Positions 9,305 through 19,052 of a DNA stretch of 64,000 bases are shown here, piece by piece; within the stretch, counting starts at the first letter, position 1, and the number at the start of each line of letters is the position of its first letter. Below the pieces are notes generated by a model. The model was not told the origin of the DNA. It saw only the letters and a list, made by a program, of their open reading frames with translations, and ran no database searches. The DNA lies in NCBI RefSeq assembly GCF_029360725.1, contig NZ_JARKMY010000019.1, forward strand, positions 186,001 through 250,000. Reading direction: 5' to 3'. The position numbers and the translations under genes are program-made. Source of the stretch: Chryseolinea sp. H1M3-3 (GTDB lineage: Bacteria > Bacteroidota > Bacteroidia > Cytophagales > Cyclobacteriaceae).

Positions 9305-11452
9305 ATGAAACCTACTGTAATATCTAAAACTTGTAAGCTGCCCGATGGTCGCGAAATAACTATTGAAACTGGTAAACTTGCCCGCCTTGCCGATGGGTCT
9401 GTCGTTTTACGCATGGGCAACACCATGTTGTTAGCTACTGTGGTATCCGCCCAGGAAGCAAAACCAGGAACTGATTTCTTACCTCTCTCAGTTGATTACC
9501 AGGAAAAATTTGCATCCACAGGGAAAGTGCCAGGTGGATTTTTAAAACGCGAAAGTAAGCTTTCCGATTATGAGATCTTGATCAGCCGGTTAATCGACCG
9601 CGCGCTGAGACCGCTATTCCCTAATGATTATCATGCCGATACACAAGTGATGATCTATTTAATATCCGGTGACGAAAATGCTTTACCGGATTCACTCGCT
9701 GCATTTGCTGCCTCTGCTGCTTTGTCAGTATCCGACATTCCATTCCAGGGACCCATCTCGGAAGTACGGGTGGCACGTGTGGATGGTCAGTTTGTGATCA
9801 ACCCTACCATGGAACAAAAGAAGCGCGCTGACATTGATCTCATCGTCGCTGCATCGATCGAAAATATTTTGATGGTCGAAGGTGAAATGAAAGAAGTCAG
9901 TGAAGATGATATGCTTGAAGCGTTGAAGCAGGCGCACGAAGCGATCAAGGTTCAATGCCAGCTGCAGATCGAGCTTACTGAAGCTACTGGCAAGTCTGTG
10001 AAGAGAACGTATAACCACGAGGAAAAAGATGAAGCCCTGCGTCAGGAACTTTGGAACCTGATGTATGACAAAGCATATGCTGTAGCCCGTCAACTTAATA
10101 CTAGCAAAAAAGGAAGATCAGAGGCATTCTCAAAAGTTATTGATGAATACCTAGAGGCTTTGCCAGAAGATACAACAGTTAACAAGGATCTTGCTAAACA
10201 CTATTATCACGAGATTCAAAAGAAGGCTTCACGCGATTTAGTCCTTAATGAAAACGTACGCCTGGATGGCCGTAAAACCCGTGAAATCAGGGAGATATGG
10301 AGTGAAGTTGATTATTTACCTTCACCTCACGGTTCGGCAATTTTTACACGCGGTGAAACACAATCGTTAACAACGGTCACCCTGGGCACCAAGCTGGATG
10401 AACAGATGATTGACGGGGCTATGATTGAAGGTTCAAGCAAATTTATTCTTCACTATAATTTCCCAGGATTCTCTACCGGCGAAGTAAAACCAAACCGCGG
10501 TCCCGGAAGACGCGAAGTGGGCCACGGTAATCTGGCATTCAGAGCATTGAAACAAGTGCTTCCCCCCGACGAAAAAAATCCATATACCATCCGTGTGGTG
10601 TCCGACATTCTTGAATCCAACGGTTCCTCTTCAATGGCAACTGTTTGCGCAGGTTCGCTCGCGCTTATGGACGCCGGTGTACCTGTGAAAGGTCCAGTGT
10701 CTGGTATCGCTATGGGGATGATTTCAGATAGTACCAGCGGTAAGTACGCGATCCTGTCAGATATTTTAGGAGATGAAGATCACTTAGGTGATATGGATTT
10801 CAAAGTTACGGGTACAGAAAAAGGTATCACGGCATGTCAAATGGATTTGAAGGTTGAAGGCCTTACGTATGACATCCTGAAAGAAGCTTTGTTACAGGCT
10901 AAAGAAGGCAGACTTCATATTCTGAACGAAATGAAGAAAACCTTATCAGCGCCGCGTCCCGACCTGAAACCTCAAACACCACGAGCTGAAACAATCGTGA
11001 TCGAGAAAGAAATGATTGGCGCGGTAATCGGCCCAGGCGGTAAGGTTGTTCAAGACATCCAAAACACCACGGGGGCAACGGTAGTCATTGAGGAAGTTGG
11101 CAACAAAGGCGTTGTAAATGTGTTTGCCAGCAACAAGAGTGTGATGGAAGCTGCCGTCAAACGTATTAAAGGAATCGTTGCTATCCCTGAAGTTGGCGAA
11201 GTATACGAGGGTAAAGTGAAATCAATAATGCCTTTCGGCGCGTTCGTTGAATTTATGCCAGGCAAAGACGGTCTATTACACATCTCTGAAATTAAATGGG
11301 ATCGCCTGGAAAGCATGGAAGGGGTATTGGAAGTAGGCGAAGAGGTTAAGGTAAAACTGATTGAGGTAGATAAAAAGACCGGTAAATATCGTCTATCCAG
11401 AAAAGTGCTTCTGCCAAGACCTCCTAAAAAGGAAACAACTCCAGCAGAATAA
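9305..11452 (+). CDS. pnp: polyribonucleotide nucleotidyltransferase (PNPase)
   Basis: A phosphorolytic 3'-5' exoribonuclease that degrades mRNA as a ring-shaped trimer. The 715-residue protein has the full domain order: first RNase PH domain (about 1-220), all-helical linker, second RNase PH domain (about 310-540, with [17 protein letters not shown] and [28 protein letters not shown]), a KH domain ([17 protein letters not shown]) and an S1 domain ([30 protein letters not shown]). The frame extends to a GTG at 9269, but ATG 9305 ([15 protein letters not shown]) matches the family start, so I use it. Confidence 0.97.
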   Translation: MKPTVISKTCKLPDGREITIETGKLARLADGSVVLRMGNTMLLATVVSAQEAKPGTDFLPLSVDYQEKFASTGKVPGGFLKRESKLSDYEILISRLIDRALRPLFPNDYHADTQVMIYLISGDENALPDSLAAFAASAALSVSDIPFQGPISEVRVARVDGQFVINPTMEQKKRADIDLIVAASIENILMVEGEMKEVSEDDMLEALKQAHEAIKVQCQLQIELTEATGKSVKRTYNHEEKDEALRQELWNLMYDKAYAVARQLNTSKKGRSEAFSKVIDEYLEALPEDTTVNKDLAKHYYHEIQKKASRDLVLNENVRLDGRKTREIREIWSEVDYLPSPHGSAIFTRGETQSLTTVTLGTKLDEQMIDGAMIEGSSKFILHYNFPGFSTGEVKPNRGPGRREVGHGNLAFRALKQVLPPDEKNPYTIRVVSDILESNGSSSMATVCAGSLALMDAGVPVKGPVSGIAMGMISDSTSGKYAILSDILGDEDHLGDMDFKVTGTEKGITACQMDLKVEGLTYDILKEALLQAKEGRLHILNEMKKTLSAPRPDLKPQTPRAETIVIEKEMIGAVIGPGGKVVQDIQNTTGATVVIEEVGNKGVVNVFASNKSVMEAAVKRIKGIVAIPEVGEVYEGKVKSIMPFGAFVEFMPGKDGLLHISEIKWDRLESMEGVLEVGEEVKVKLIEVDKKTGKYRLSRKVLLPRPPKKETTPAE

Positions 11453-11469
11453 TCGTTATTGAGCTATAA

Positions 11470-11499
11470 TTGACAGAACTATATTTAGGCACTATATTG
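11470..11499 (+). promoter_or_regulatory. possible rpoD promoter
   Basis: TTG at 11470-11472, 20 bases, then TATATTG at 11493-11499. The -7 box is only a partial match to TAnnTTTG. It lies 35 bases before the rpoD ATG. Confidence 0.3.
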
Positions 11500-11533
11500 T
11501 TACAGTAAACGAACGTATATATTTTTTTAGAGA

Positions 11534-12397
11534 ATGAGACAGCTTAAGATCAGTAAACAAATTACCAACCGCGAGAGCCAATCCCTGGACAAATACCTAC
11601 AGGAAATTGGCAAGGTTGACCTTCTCACACCGGATGAAGAAGTTGAATTGGCAAAACGTATTAAGGAAGGTGATCAGATAGCTTTGGAAAAACTTACTAA
11701 AGCCAATCTTCGCTTCGTGGTTTCTGTTGCTAAGCAATATCAAAATCAAGGTCTTTCATTGGGCGATCTGATCAACGAAGGTAATTTAGGTCTTATTAAA
11801 GCTGCTCAACGTTTTGATGAAACACGTGGGTTTAAATTCATTTCCTACGCTGTGTGGTGGATTCGTCAATCTATCCTTCAGGCATTGGCGGAACAATCAC
11901 GCATAGTTCGTTTGCCTTTGAACAGGGTTGGATCATTAAATAAAATTTCCAAGACCTTCTCTGAACTTGAACAGAAGTTCGAACGCGAGCCATCTCCCGA
12001 AGAATTGGCTGAAGTCTTAGATGTAACTACCGCCGAAGTTGTAGATACCATGAAGATTTCCGGACGGCACGTTTCTATGGATGCGCCTTTCGTTCAGGGC
12101 GAAGAGAACAGCTTGCTGGATGTGTTGGAAAATGACAGCGAAGAAACTCCGGATTCAGGGCTGATGAATGATTCGCTTCGCAGAGAAGTGCAACGAGCTC
12201 TTTCTACACTTACTCAACGGGAAGCTGATGTTATTACACTTTACTTTGGATTGAATGGCGAACATTCAATGACGCTCGAAGAAATTGGCGAGAAATTCAA
12301 TTTAACTCGCGAACGTGTTCGTCAAATTAAAGAAAAGGCAATCAGAAGGTTACGCCATACTTCAAGAAGTAAAGCATTGAAACCTTATCTCGGGTAA
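11534..12397 (+). CDS. rpoD: primary RNA polymerase sigma factor (sigma-70/SigA type)
   Basis: The housekeeping sigma factor. The 287-residue protein lacks the long N-terminal acidic region of proteobacterial RpoD, as is normal in Bacteroidota. Region 1.2 is [20 protein letters not shown]; region 2 holds [38 protein letters not shown] and [13 protein letters not shown]; region 3 follows; region 4.2 has the helix-turn-helix [30 protein letters not shown]. It should recognise TTG / TAnnTTTG promoters such as those before rpsO and the tRNA-Thr gene here. Confidence 0.95.
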   Translation: MRQLKISKQITNRESQSLDKYLQEIGKVDLLTPDEEVELAKRIKEGDQIALEKLTKANLRFVVSVAKQYQNQGLSLGDLINEGNLGLIKAAQRFDETRGFKFISYAVWWIRQSILQALAEQSRIVRLPLNRVGSLNKISKTFSELEQKFEREPSPEELAEVLDVTTAEVVDTMKISGRHVSMDAPFVQGEENSLLDVLENDSEETPDSGLMNDSLRREVQRALSTLTQREADVITLYFGLNGEHSMTLEEIGEKFNLTRERVRQIKEKAIRRLRHTSRSKALKPYLG

Positions 12398-12436
12398 TGA
12401 AATAAAAAAGAATTGAATTAAATGGTATAAGATATT

Positions 12437-12467
12437 AAGGGTCTCGAAATTCCGAGACCTTTTATTT
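12437..12467 (+). terminator. intrinsic terminator after rpoD
   Basis: A 10-bp stem with one G-U pair (AAGGGTCTCG / CGAGACCTTT), a short loop and a following T-rich stretch, 40 bases after the rpoD stop. Confidence 0.85.
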
Positions 12468-12489
12468 TGTTTAAAAAGCAACACAACTC

Positions 12490-13458
12490 ATGACACACGC
12501 AGACGTAAAAGTTCTCATCATTGGATCAGGTCCTGCTGGTTATACAGCCGCAATCTATGCGGCACGTGCCGGCCTGAAGCCAGTGCTTTATACAGGGGCA
12601 CAACCAGGCGGCCAGCTGACAATTACCAATGACGTTGAGAATTTTCCAGGTTACCCGAATGGTATCAATGGTCCTGAAATGATGATCGATCTTCAAAAGC
12701 AAGCCGAACGCTTTGGCACGAAGGTCAATTATGGAATGATAACATCGGTCGACTTTTCAGGCTATCCGCTCAAAGTTACAGTAGATGAAAAAGATGAAAT
12801 CACGGCCGGCACTGTGATTATCGCTACAGGTGCAACCGCTAAATATTTAGGAATCCCATCGGAAGAAAAATTCAACAACAAGGGTGTTTCTGCCTGTGCT
12901 GTTTGTGATGGTTTCTTTTACAGGGGAAAAGATGTGGCTGTTGTAGGTGCCGGTGACTCCGCCGCTGAAGAAGCTACTTACCTCGCGAATTTGTGTACGA
13001 AGGTGCATTTGATTGTGCGGAGAGACGAAATGCGCGCGTCGAAAATCATGCAGCAACGTGTGCTTAAAACGCCCAATATTCAGATTCATTGGAACACCGA
13101 AACTGATGAAATACTTGGTGATGACAACGGTGTAACTGGTGTACGCCTGCTAAATAATAAGACCGGAGAGAAAAGTATTATATCCGTTCAAGGTTTCTTC
13201 CTGGCAATAGGACATCAACCCAATACCGGTATTTTTAAGAAGTATATTGACATGGACGAAACCGGATACATCAAAGTAGTCCCCGGAACCACAAAAACCA
13301 ACGTTGAGGGCGTGTTCGCCGTAGGAGACGCAGCCGACAAGGTTTATCGTCAAGCCATTACTGCTGCCGGCACCGGATGTATGGGTGCGTTAGATGCAGA
13401 GAAATTCCTGGTTTCGAAAGAGATGGAGGAAGTGGGGGTGACGATAGGTAATCAGTGA
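12490..13458 (+). CDS. trxB: thioredoxin-disulfide reductase
   Basis: An FAD enzyme that uses NADPH to reduce thioredoxin. The 322-residue protein has the FAD-binding GSGPAGYTAAIYAARAGL near the N-terminus, the redox-active CAVC at 136-139 (in ACAVCDGFF), the NADPH-binding GAGDSAAEEATYLA, and the closing FAD motif GVFAVGDAADKVYRQAITAAGTGCMGALDAEKF. Length and motif order are typical. It starts 23 bases after the rpoD terminator and so probably has its own promoter. Confidence 0.96.
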   Translation: MTHADVKVLIIGSGPAGYTAAIYAARAGLKPVLYTGAQPGGQLTITNDVENFPGYPNGINGPEMMIDLQKQAERFGTKVNYGMITSVDFSGYPLKVTVDEKDEITAGTVIIATGATAKYLGIPSEEKFNNKGVSACAVCDGFFYRGKDVAVVGAGDSAAEEATYLANLCTKVHLIVRRDEMRASKIMQQRVLKTPNIQIHWNTETDEILGDDNGVTGVRLLNNKTGEKSIISVQGFFLAIGHQPNTGIFKKYIDMDETGYIKVVPGTTKTNVEGVFAVGDAADKVYRQAITAAGTGCMGALDAEKFLVSKEMEEVGVTIGNQ

Positions 13459-13621
13459 TCAGGTAATCAGGTAGGCAGTGATCGGTTTGGCGGTAAGTCG
13501 TAAGTAGATGGTACAATCAGCGCCGGGGTGTAATTTTTTTCACGTAAACCAATCCGCAAAATTCCCAACATCGAGGCTTCGAACTATAAATTCAGAAACT
13601 TTAAACTTCAAACTTTAAGTA

Positions 13622-14341
13622 GTGAAACTAGACATTCTTGTTCTCGCAGCACATCCGGATGATGCGGAAATCAGTTGTGCAGGCACCATTGCCCGCCATG
13701 TAGATTTAGGTCACAAAGTAGGTATCGTTGATTTAACCAAAGGTGAATTAGGAACCCGCGGCACCGTGGAGATCAGGGCAAAGGAAGCTGAAGCATCTGC
13801 AAAAATACTCGGTATATCGGTTCGCGAAAATCTCGGATTGAAAGATGGATTTTTTCAGAATGACCCAACGCACCAGCTAGAGGTCGTAAAAGTTATTCGG
13901 AAATATCGACCAGACATTGTATTGGCGAATGCTATCTTTGATCGCCACATTGATCACGGTAAAGGCGCTTCCCTAGGGTATGACGCTTCGTTCCTTTCGG
14001 GACTGCTACGGATTGAAACATTTGATGACCAGGGTAAAAAACAAGAGCCATGGCGGCCGGCTGTCGTTTATCACTACATTCAAAGTTTATATATCGAGCC
14101 TGATTTCATTGTCGACATATCGGATTATTGGTCCAAAAAAGTGGAGGCGCTCAAAGCTTTTAAGTCCCAATTCTATGACCCGGAAAGCGACGAAGTACAA
14201 ACCTACATTTCAAGTCCCGGTTTTATGAAAATGGTGGAGGCACGGGCTATCGACTGGGGTTACGCCATTGGCACACAGTACGGTGAAGGGTTCACTACCC
14301 GACGATATCCCGGTGTTAAGTCGCTGTTTGATCTTGTGTAG
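13622..14341 (+). CDS. bshB1: bacillithiol biosynthesis deacetylase BshB1
   Basis: A zinc-dependent N-acetylglucosaminyl-malate deacetylase, the second step of bacillithiol synthesis. The 239-residue LmbE/PIG-L-type protein has the zinc motif AAHPDDAE (His11, Asp13, Asp14), the GELGTRG loop and RHIDHGKG near residue 108, which supplies further metal and catalytic His residues. The start is a GTG, as the frame before it lacks a good ATG. It lies 163 bases after trxB on the same strand, which fits a thiol-redox grouping. The region between them holds short TAATCAG-type repeats like those of the array downstream. Confidence 0.92.
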   Translation: MKLDILVLAAHPDDAEISCAGTIARHVDLGHKVGIVDLTKGELGTRGTVEIRAKEAEASAKILGISVRENLGLKDGFFQNDPTHQLEVVKVIRKYRPDIVLANAIFDRHIDHGKGASLGYDASFLSGLLRIETFDDQGKKQEPWRPAVVYHYIQSLYIEPDFIVDISDYWSKKVEALKAFKSQFYDPESDEVQTYISSPGFMKMVEARAIDWGYAIGTQYGEGFTTRRYPGVKSLFDLV

Positions 14342-14386
14342 TTCGATATTTAATTGGTGAATGGGTATTCGGTAATCGGGTAATCA

Positions 14387-15127
14387 GTCACCGATCGATC
14401 TGTTGACATTCATTCGATATTCGATATTCCTTTGCTCGATATTCGATATTCAATCCTGCAGTAGGTAATAGGTATTCAGGTATTCGGTAATCTGGTAATC
14501 AGTGGTAGCACATTCGTGGGAATGGAAGCGAGTAAATAGTAATGGTGTTCATTTAGTCACCGATCAAACTCTGTTGACATCATTCGATATTCGATATTCC
14601 TTGCTCGATATTCGATATTCAATTCTGCAGTAGGTAATAGGTATTCAGGTATTCGGTAATCTGGTAATCAGTGGTAGCACATTCGTGGGAGGAAGCGAGT
14701 AAATAGTAATGGTGTTCATTCAGTCGCCGATCGATCTATTGACATCCTTCGATATTCGATATTCCTTTGCTCGATATTCGATATTCAATTCTGCAGTAGG
14801 TAATAGGTATTCAGGTATTCGGTAATCTGGTAATCAGTGGTAGCACATTCGTGGGAGGAAGCGAGTAAATAGTAATGGTGTTCATTCAGTCACCGATCGA
14901 TCTGTTGACATTCATTCGATATTCGATATTCCTTTGCTCGATATTCGATATTCAATCCTGCAGTAGGTAATAGGTATTCAGGTATTCGGTAATCTGGTAA
15001 TCAGTGGTAGCACATTCGTGGGAATGAAAGCGAGTAAATAGTAATGGTGTTCATTCAATCACCGATCAAACTCTGTTGACATCATTCGACATTCGATATT
15101 CCTTGCTCGATATTCGATATTCAATTC
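14387..15127. repeat. 166-169 bp tandem repeat array with TTCGATATTC core
   Basis: This gene-free stretch holds four full units and a partial fifth. CTGCAGTAGGTAATAGG recurs at 14456, 14625, 14791 and 14958, giving periods of 169, 166 and 167 bases. Each unit has two doubled CGATATTCGATATTC motifs, a GGTATTCGGTAATCTGGTAATCAG segment and a GCGAGTAAATAGTAATGG segment. Small variants mark units as A, B, C, A, B (for example ATCAAACTCTGTTGACATC in units 2 and 5), which suggests a 502-base super-unit that was copied. No open frame fits. No function is visible. Confidence 0.9.
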
Positions 15128-15270
15128 TTCCTGTTGAATGATCTGAATACAATCAAAACATTAATTAACCTGATGCAACGTTAGCCCTACTGCGGATATC
15201 GAAATTGATAATGAATATCGAAAAGGGAACACCGAATTCAAACGTGCGCTTCTTAACACTTATCACACAC

Positions 15271-15912
15271 TCACGGCGCCAGCCTATACACTTTCCAAAC
15301 ACCATCAACTTTAGCAAACTGGATTCTGTCGTGTAGCCTGCTCGGCCGACCTTGCCAGAACTCTATTACTAACGGATCAACTTGAAAACCTCCCCATTGC
15401 TTTGGTTTTGGTAACAGCGCCATTCCTTCAAATCTCTTTTCAATTTGCAGCGCACGTTCCTCCAGGATCGAACGCGCTTCGATGATGGTACTTTGTGGCG
15501 ACGTCCATGCTCCGATTTGCGAACTCCGGGGCCTGCTTTGAAAGTATTTCTCAGACCGTTCATCATCAACCCGTTCAGCTGTGCCTTCGATACGTACTTG
15601 CCTTTCAAGCTCAGGCCAGAAAAATGTTAAAGCACAAGCCGGATTTCTTGTCAATTCTTTTCCTTTCGTGCTTTGATAGTTCGTATAGAAAACAAACTTT
15701 TTTTCTTCAACTCCTTTCAACAAAACAATTCGGGATGACGGCCTGTTATCCTCATTTATGGTTGATAAGTTCATGGCATTTGGTTCCAATACTTCAGCTT
15801 CAATCGCTTCATGGAACCATCTTCCAAACTGTTCAATAGGATCTGACAATATGGTCGAAACATCCAACGATTCTTTAGAATATTCTCTACGTAGTTTTGA
15901 TAGGTCGTGCAT
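15271..15912 (-). CDS. pdxH: pyridoxamine 5'-phosphate oxidase
   Basis: An FMN enzyme that makes pyridoxal 5'-phosphate from pyridoxine or pyridoxamine phosphate. The 213-residue protein shows the family order: N-terminal helix MHDLSKLRREYSKESLD, the FMN-binding RIVLLKGVEEKKFVFYTNYQSTKGKEL, ALTFFWPELERQVRIEG, SRPRSSQIGAWTSPQS, and a C-terminal WQGRPSRLHDRIQF with the Arg and His that hold the substrate phosphate. It is read away from the YqgE/AlgH gene, and the shared intergenic region at 15913-16038 should hold both promoters. Confidence 0.95.
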   Translation of the reverse strand: MHDLSKLRREYSKESLDVSTILSDPIEQFGRWFHEAIEAEVLEPNAMNLSTINEDNRPSSRIVLLKGVEEKKFVFYTNYQSTKGKELTRNPACALTFFWPELERQVRIEGTAERVDDERSEKYFQSRPRSSQIGAWTSPQSTIIEARSILEERALQIEKRFEGMALLPKPKQWGGFQVDPLVIEFWQGRPSRLHDRIQFAKVDGVWKVYRLAP

Positions 15913-16038
15913 ACGGATGCAATTTTACGATAAGATTAACAAAGAAATAAGCTTGCACAGGTGATGGGGAAGTATTTTATTCAAATATCGAAACTTCAAT
16001 GCGTTTCAAGAAAATTTTGATATTTTACACCTGTGTCC

Positions 16039-16614
16039 ATGGAATTCTTTAAGTATAAAAATAAACTGAAACCGGAAAAAGGCAGGTTGCTGATATCAGA
16101 ACCATTTCTTCCTGATCCGAATTTTGAACGCACCGTTGTGTTGTTGTGTGAACATAACGATGATGGGTCATTTGGATTTGTCATTAACAAACCCTCGATA
16201 CTTAAAGTGAATGATGTAATTGAGGATATAAAGAACATGGAAGAGATTGTATTTGTCGGCGGACCGGTACAACAGGATACTTTACATTTTTTACACCGAA
16301 ACACACCGGTTGAAAATGCTGTTAAAATACAGGAGGAGATTTACTGGGGTGGAGCATTTGAAAGTTTAATGGTTGAACTGGACACGGGAAGATTGAAACC
16401 ATCGGATATCCGTTTCTATTTGGGATATAGCGGTTGGGGTCAGGGACAATTAGACAAGGAACTGGAAGAAGATTCGTGGATTGTCTGTGATTTTGTGACA
16501 GACGAATTACTTTTTGACACAGATCCCGCTATGATTTGGAAAAAGGCTCTGGGAAGTATGGGTGGTAGATTTTCGGTATATTCAAACTACCCTGTTGATC
16601 CAAGGCTGAATTAA
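16039..16614 (+). CDS. YqgE/AlgH family protein
   Basis: A conserved small protein of about 191 residues found in many bacteria; its biochemical role is not settled. Family marks are GRLLISEPFLPDPNFERTVVLLCEHNDDGSFGFVINKP, FVGGPVQQDTLHFLH, the YLGYSGWGQGQLDKEL motif and a C-terminal ALGSMGGRFSVYSNYP. I use ATG 16039; a GTG two codons earlier (16033) is also possible. It is followed after 50 bases by the DUF349 gene on the same strand. Confidence 0.88.
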   Translation: MEFFKYKNKLKPEKGRLLISEPFLPDPNFERTVVLLCEHNDDGSFGFVINKPSILKVNDVIEDIKNMEEIVFVGGPVQQDTLHFLHRNTPVENAVKIQEEIYWGGAFESLMVELDTGRLKPSDIRFYLGYSGWGQGQLDKELEEDSWIVCDFVTDELLFDTDPAMIWKKALGSMGGRFSVYSNYPVDPRLN

Positions 16615-16664
16615 GCATTTTTAAGTAAATTTACGTTATCCGCAAAGTAATTGGGACACTGAAC

Positions 16665-18524
16665 ATGGAAATGGAAAGAGAAAAATTAGAAGAGAAGGCA
16701 CATGCGCACGAAGCCGGAGTGGCCGAAAACCATGTCACCACATTACATTCCGAGGCTGACTTATCGGATCGGGATGAAACAACCGATGAGCATCATGACC
16801 ATCATGAAGAGGAGCATGTCGATTATAGCCACTACTCGAAACAACAATTCGCTGAATTGGTAAAGCAGCTTGCAAAAGAGGATAACTTTAAAAAGGTTGA
16901 TACAATCATTCGTGAAATTAAACCTTTGTATGATGAACTTCGCGAGAAAGAACGTGCTGAAGCCTTAACAAAGTTTGTGGCATCGGGCGGAGTGGAAGAA
17001 GATTTTGAATACAAGGGAGATGAACATGATAATGTATTTGACGCTAACCTCAAGCTGATACGCGATCGTAAAGCGCAGTATTTTAAACAACAGGAAGAAC
17101 GTAAAGTAGAAAATCTTGCCAAGAAGCAAGAGATATTAGAAAAGCTGCGGGTACTTTCCGACTCGCAGGACACAACCGATCAGTTTGAGCAGTTCAAGGA
17201 ACTTCAACGTCAATGGAAATCTATCGGTCCCGTAGCCGGGCCACAAGCAAAAACATTGTGGGCGAATTATCATGCGCTATTGGACCGTTTCTACGACAAT
17301 CAGAGCATTTACTTCGAGCTTAAAGAACTTGACAGGAAAAGAAACCTGGAAGCGAAGCTTGAACTCTGCGCGCGTGCTGAGAAACTGGCTGACGTTGAAA
17401 TCATTAAAGATGCTATTCGTGAATTGAATGAATTGCACCACGAGTTTAAGCACCTCGGCCCTGTGCCCAAAGATGATAAAGAAGCCGTCTGGCAGCGCTT
17501 TAAGGCTGCATCGGATGCGGTATACGCACGACGGGACGCCTACCTGCAAAACCTCCAACAAGAACTCCATGTCAATCTTGGAAGCAAAGCGGCATTGAGC
17601 GAAAGCGTTCAGGAATTCATTTCTTTTCAGTCGGACAGGATCAAAGAATGGAATCAAAAGACAAAAGAAATCCTTGACATTCAAAAACAATGGGAGGTAA
17701 TCGGAGGCTTGCCCAGGGCGAAAGCCAAAGAAGTGAATAAGAAATTTTGGTCGGCCTTTAAAACATTCTTCAACAACAAAAACGCTTTCTTCAAAAAACT
17801 GGACGAGGAACGTGAGCATAACCTGCAATTGAAAAACGAACTCATCAAACGGGCCCATGAATTAAGAGAAAGTAACGAGTGGGAAAAAACTTCCAACGAA
17901 TTAAAAAGTCTTCAGTTGAAATGGAAGGACATCGGACCGGTACCGGAGAAATTCAGAGAGAAAGTTTTCAAGGAATTTAAAGATGCCTGCGACTATTTCT
18001 TCGAACAGAAAAGAATCCAACAAGGCAAGATGGAAGATGAGCAGGTCGAGAATCTGAAGCTCAAGGAAGAAATCTGCACCATTCTGGAAAGTCATACGGT
18101 GGCACGGACAGCAAGCCATGAAACGCTGCGTGAGCTGCAGGATAAATTCAACGCGATCGGCTTTGTTCCGCGCAAGGATATAAATGCCATCAGAACGCGC
18201 TACCACGAAGCCGTAGAGCGGTTTATCAACAGCATCCCTGGCCTTACGGAAAATGAAAAAGGTAAAATCTCGTTAGAGAATCAGCTGAGTGACTTGCGGA
18301 ACGACCCGATGGCTGACCGAAAGATTTATCAGAAGGAGCAGGTAATTCGTAAAAAGATCAGTAAGATCGAAAGTGATATAGGCCTGTGGCAAAACAATCT
18401 GGAGTTCTTCTCCCGTTCTCAGAATGCCGAAAAGGTGAGGGAAGAGTTCAATGAGAAAATAGCAACTGCCCGTGAGCACCTAAAACAATTAAAAGATCAG
18501 TTAAGGCTCCTAAAAACCGTCTAA
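16665..18524 (+). CDS. DUF349 domain-containing protein
   Basis: A 619-residue, highly charged, almost wholly helical protein. After a His/Glu-rich head (EHHDHHEEEHVDYSHYS, residues about 40-62) it carries several DUF349 repeats of about 70 residues, each with a LQRQWKSIGPVAG-, HEFKHLGPVPKDD- or LKWKDIGPVPEK-like turn between two long helices. The C-terminus is a coiled coil. No signal peptide is present, so it is cytoplasmic. DUF349 proteins are widespread in Bacteroidota; the function is not established. The His-rich head could bind metal, which is inference. Confidence 0.85.
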   Translation: MEMEREKLEEKAHAHEAGVAENHVTTLHSEADLSDRDETTDEHHDHHEEEHVDYSHYSKQQFAELVKQLAKEDNFKKVDTIIREIKPLYDELREKERAEALTKFVASGGVEEDFEYKGDEHDNVFDANLKLIRDRKAQYFKQQEERKVENLAKKQEILEKLRVLSDSQDTTDQFEQFKELQRQWKSIGPVAGPQAKTLWANYHALLDRFYDNQSIYFELKELDRKRNLEAKLELCARAEKLADVEIIKDAIRELNELHHEFKHLGPVPKDDKEAVWQRFKAASDAVYARRDAYLQNLQQELHVNLGSKAALSESVQEFISFQSDRIKEWNQKTKEILDIQKQWEVIGGLPRAKAKEVNKKFWSAFKTFFNNKNAFFKKLDEEREHNLQLKNELIKRAHELRESNEWEKTSNELKSLQLKWKDIGPVPEKFREKVFKEFKDACDYFFEQKRIQQGKMEDEQVENLKLKEEICTILESHTVARTASHETLRELQDKFNAIGFVPRKDINAIRTRYHEAVERFINSIPGLTENEKGKISLENQLSDLRNDPMADRKIYQKEQVIRKKISKIESDIGLWQNNLEFFSRSQNAEKVREEFNEKIATAREHLKQLKDQLRLLKTV

Positions 18525-18559
18525 GTTCAAAGGTTTTCCAAGTTATTTCGTGGAATTAT

Positions 18560-18589
18560 TTGCTCCAGAGCATACTTAATTTATTTTTG
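18560..18589 (+). promoter_or_regulatory. promoter of the tRNA-Thr gene
   Basis: TTG at 18560-18562, 19 bases, then TATTTTTG at 18582-18589, a full match to TTG-N19-TAnnTTTG. It lies about 90 bases before the tRNA, so a leader would be trimmed. Confidence 0.65.
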
Positions 18590-18678
18590 CACCGCGTTAA
18601 ACAATTGGCTTTTTATAACGCATCCCTTAGCTCCCATTCCGCCAACATACGGAATCAGTGGGGTTGAGAAACACACAA

Positions 18679-18752
<74 letters not shown>

Positions 18753-18762
18753 ATTGAATATC

Positions 18763-18803
18763 AGGCACTTAGAATGAGCATGCTTTTTCTAAGTGCCTAA
18801 TTT
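18763..18803 (+). terminator. terminator after tRNA-Thr, supplied by the element
   Basis: A perfect 12-bp stem (AGGCACTTAGAA / TTCTAAGTGCCT) followed by AATTTTT, 11 bases after the tRNA. It lies inside the element, so it likely replaces the original terminator now at 24926. Confidence 0.85.
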
Positions 18804-19052
18804 TTGAAACAAGATTGAAACATTTTAGGATTTACAGTCAGAAGTGAACAATTCTGGCTGCTGTTACAGCCACTGAAAGAAGCTGGCTTAAGTGCTCCGC
18901 CCGGCCAGACCTTTCTACATCAAGGCCTTTTAGTTTAACCGGTTCACAGTGTTGGGAGCGATCAACAAAAGGTAGGTTGACTACCAAAATGATTTACAAA
19001 TCGACACTTCTGTTATTCAATTGCTACTACTCCGATCCAAAAACTTGCCATT

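Noticed and set aside
9725..10093. A 122-residue minus-strand frame inside pnp
   Set aside because: It is the antisense shadow of a clear PNPase frame.
14387..15127. CRISPR array
   Set aside because: Units are 166-169 bases with no 20-50 base repeat and unique spacers, and there are no cas genes nearby.
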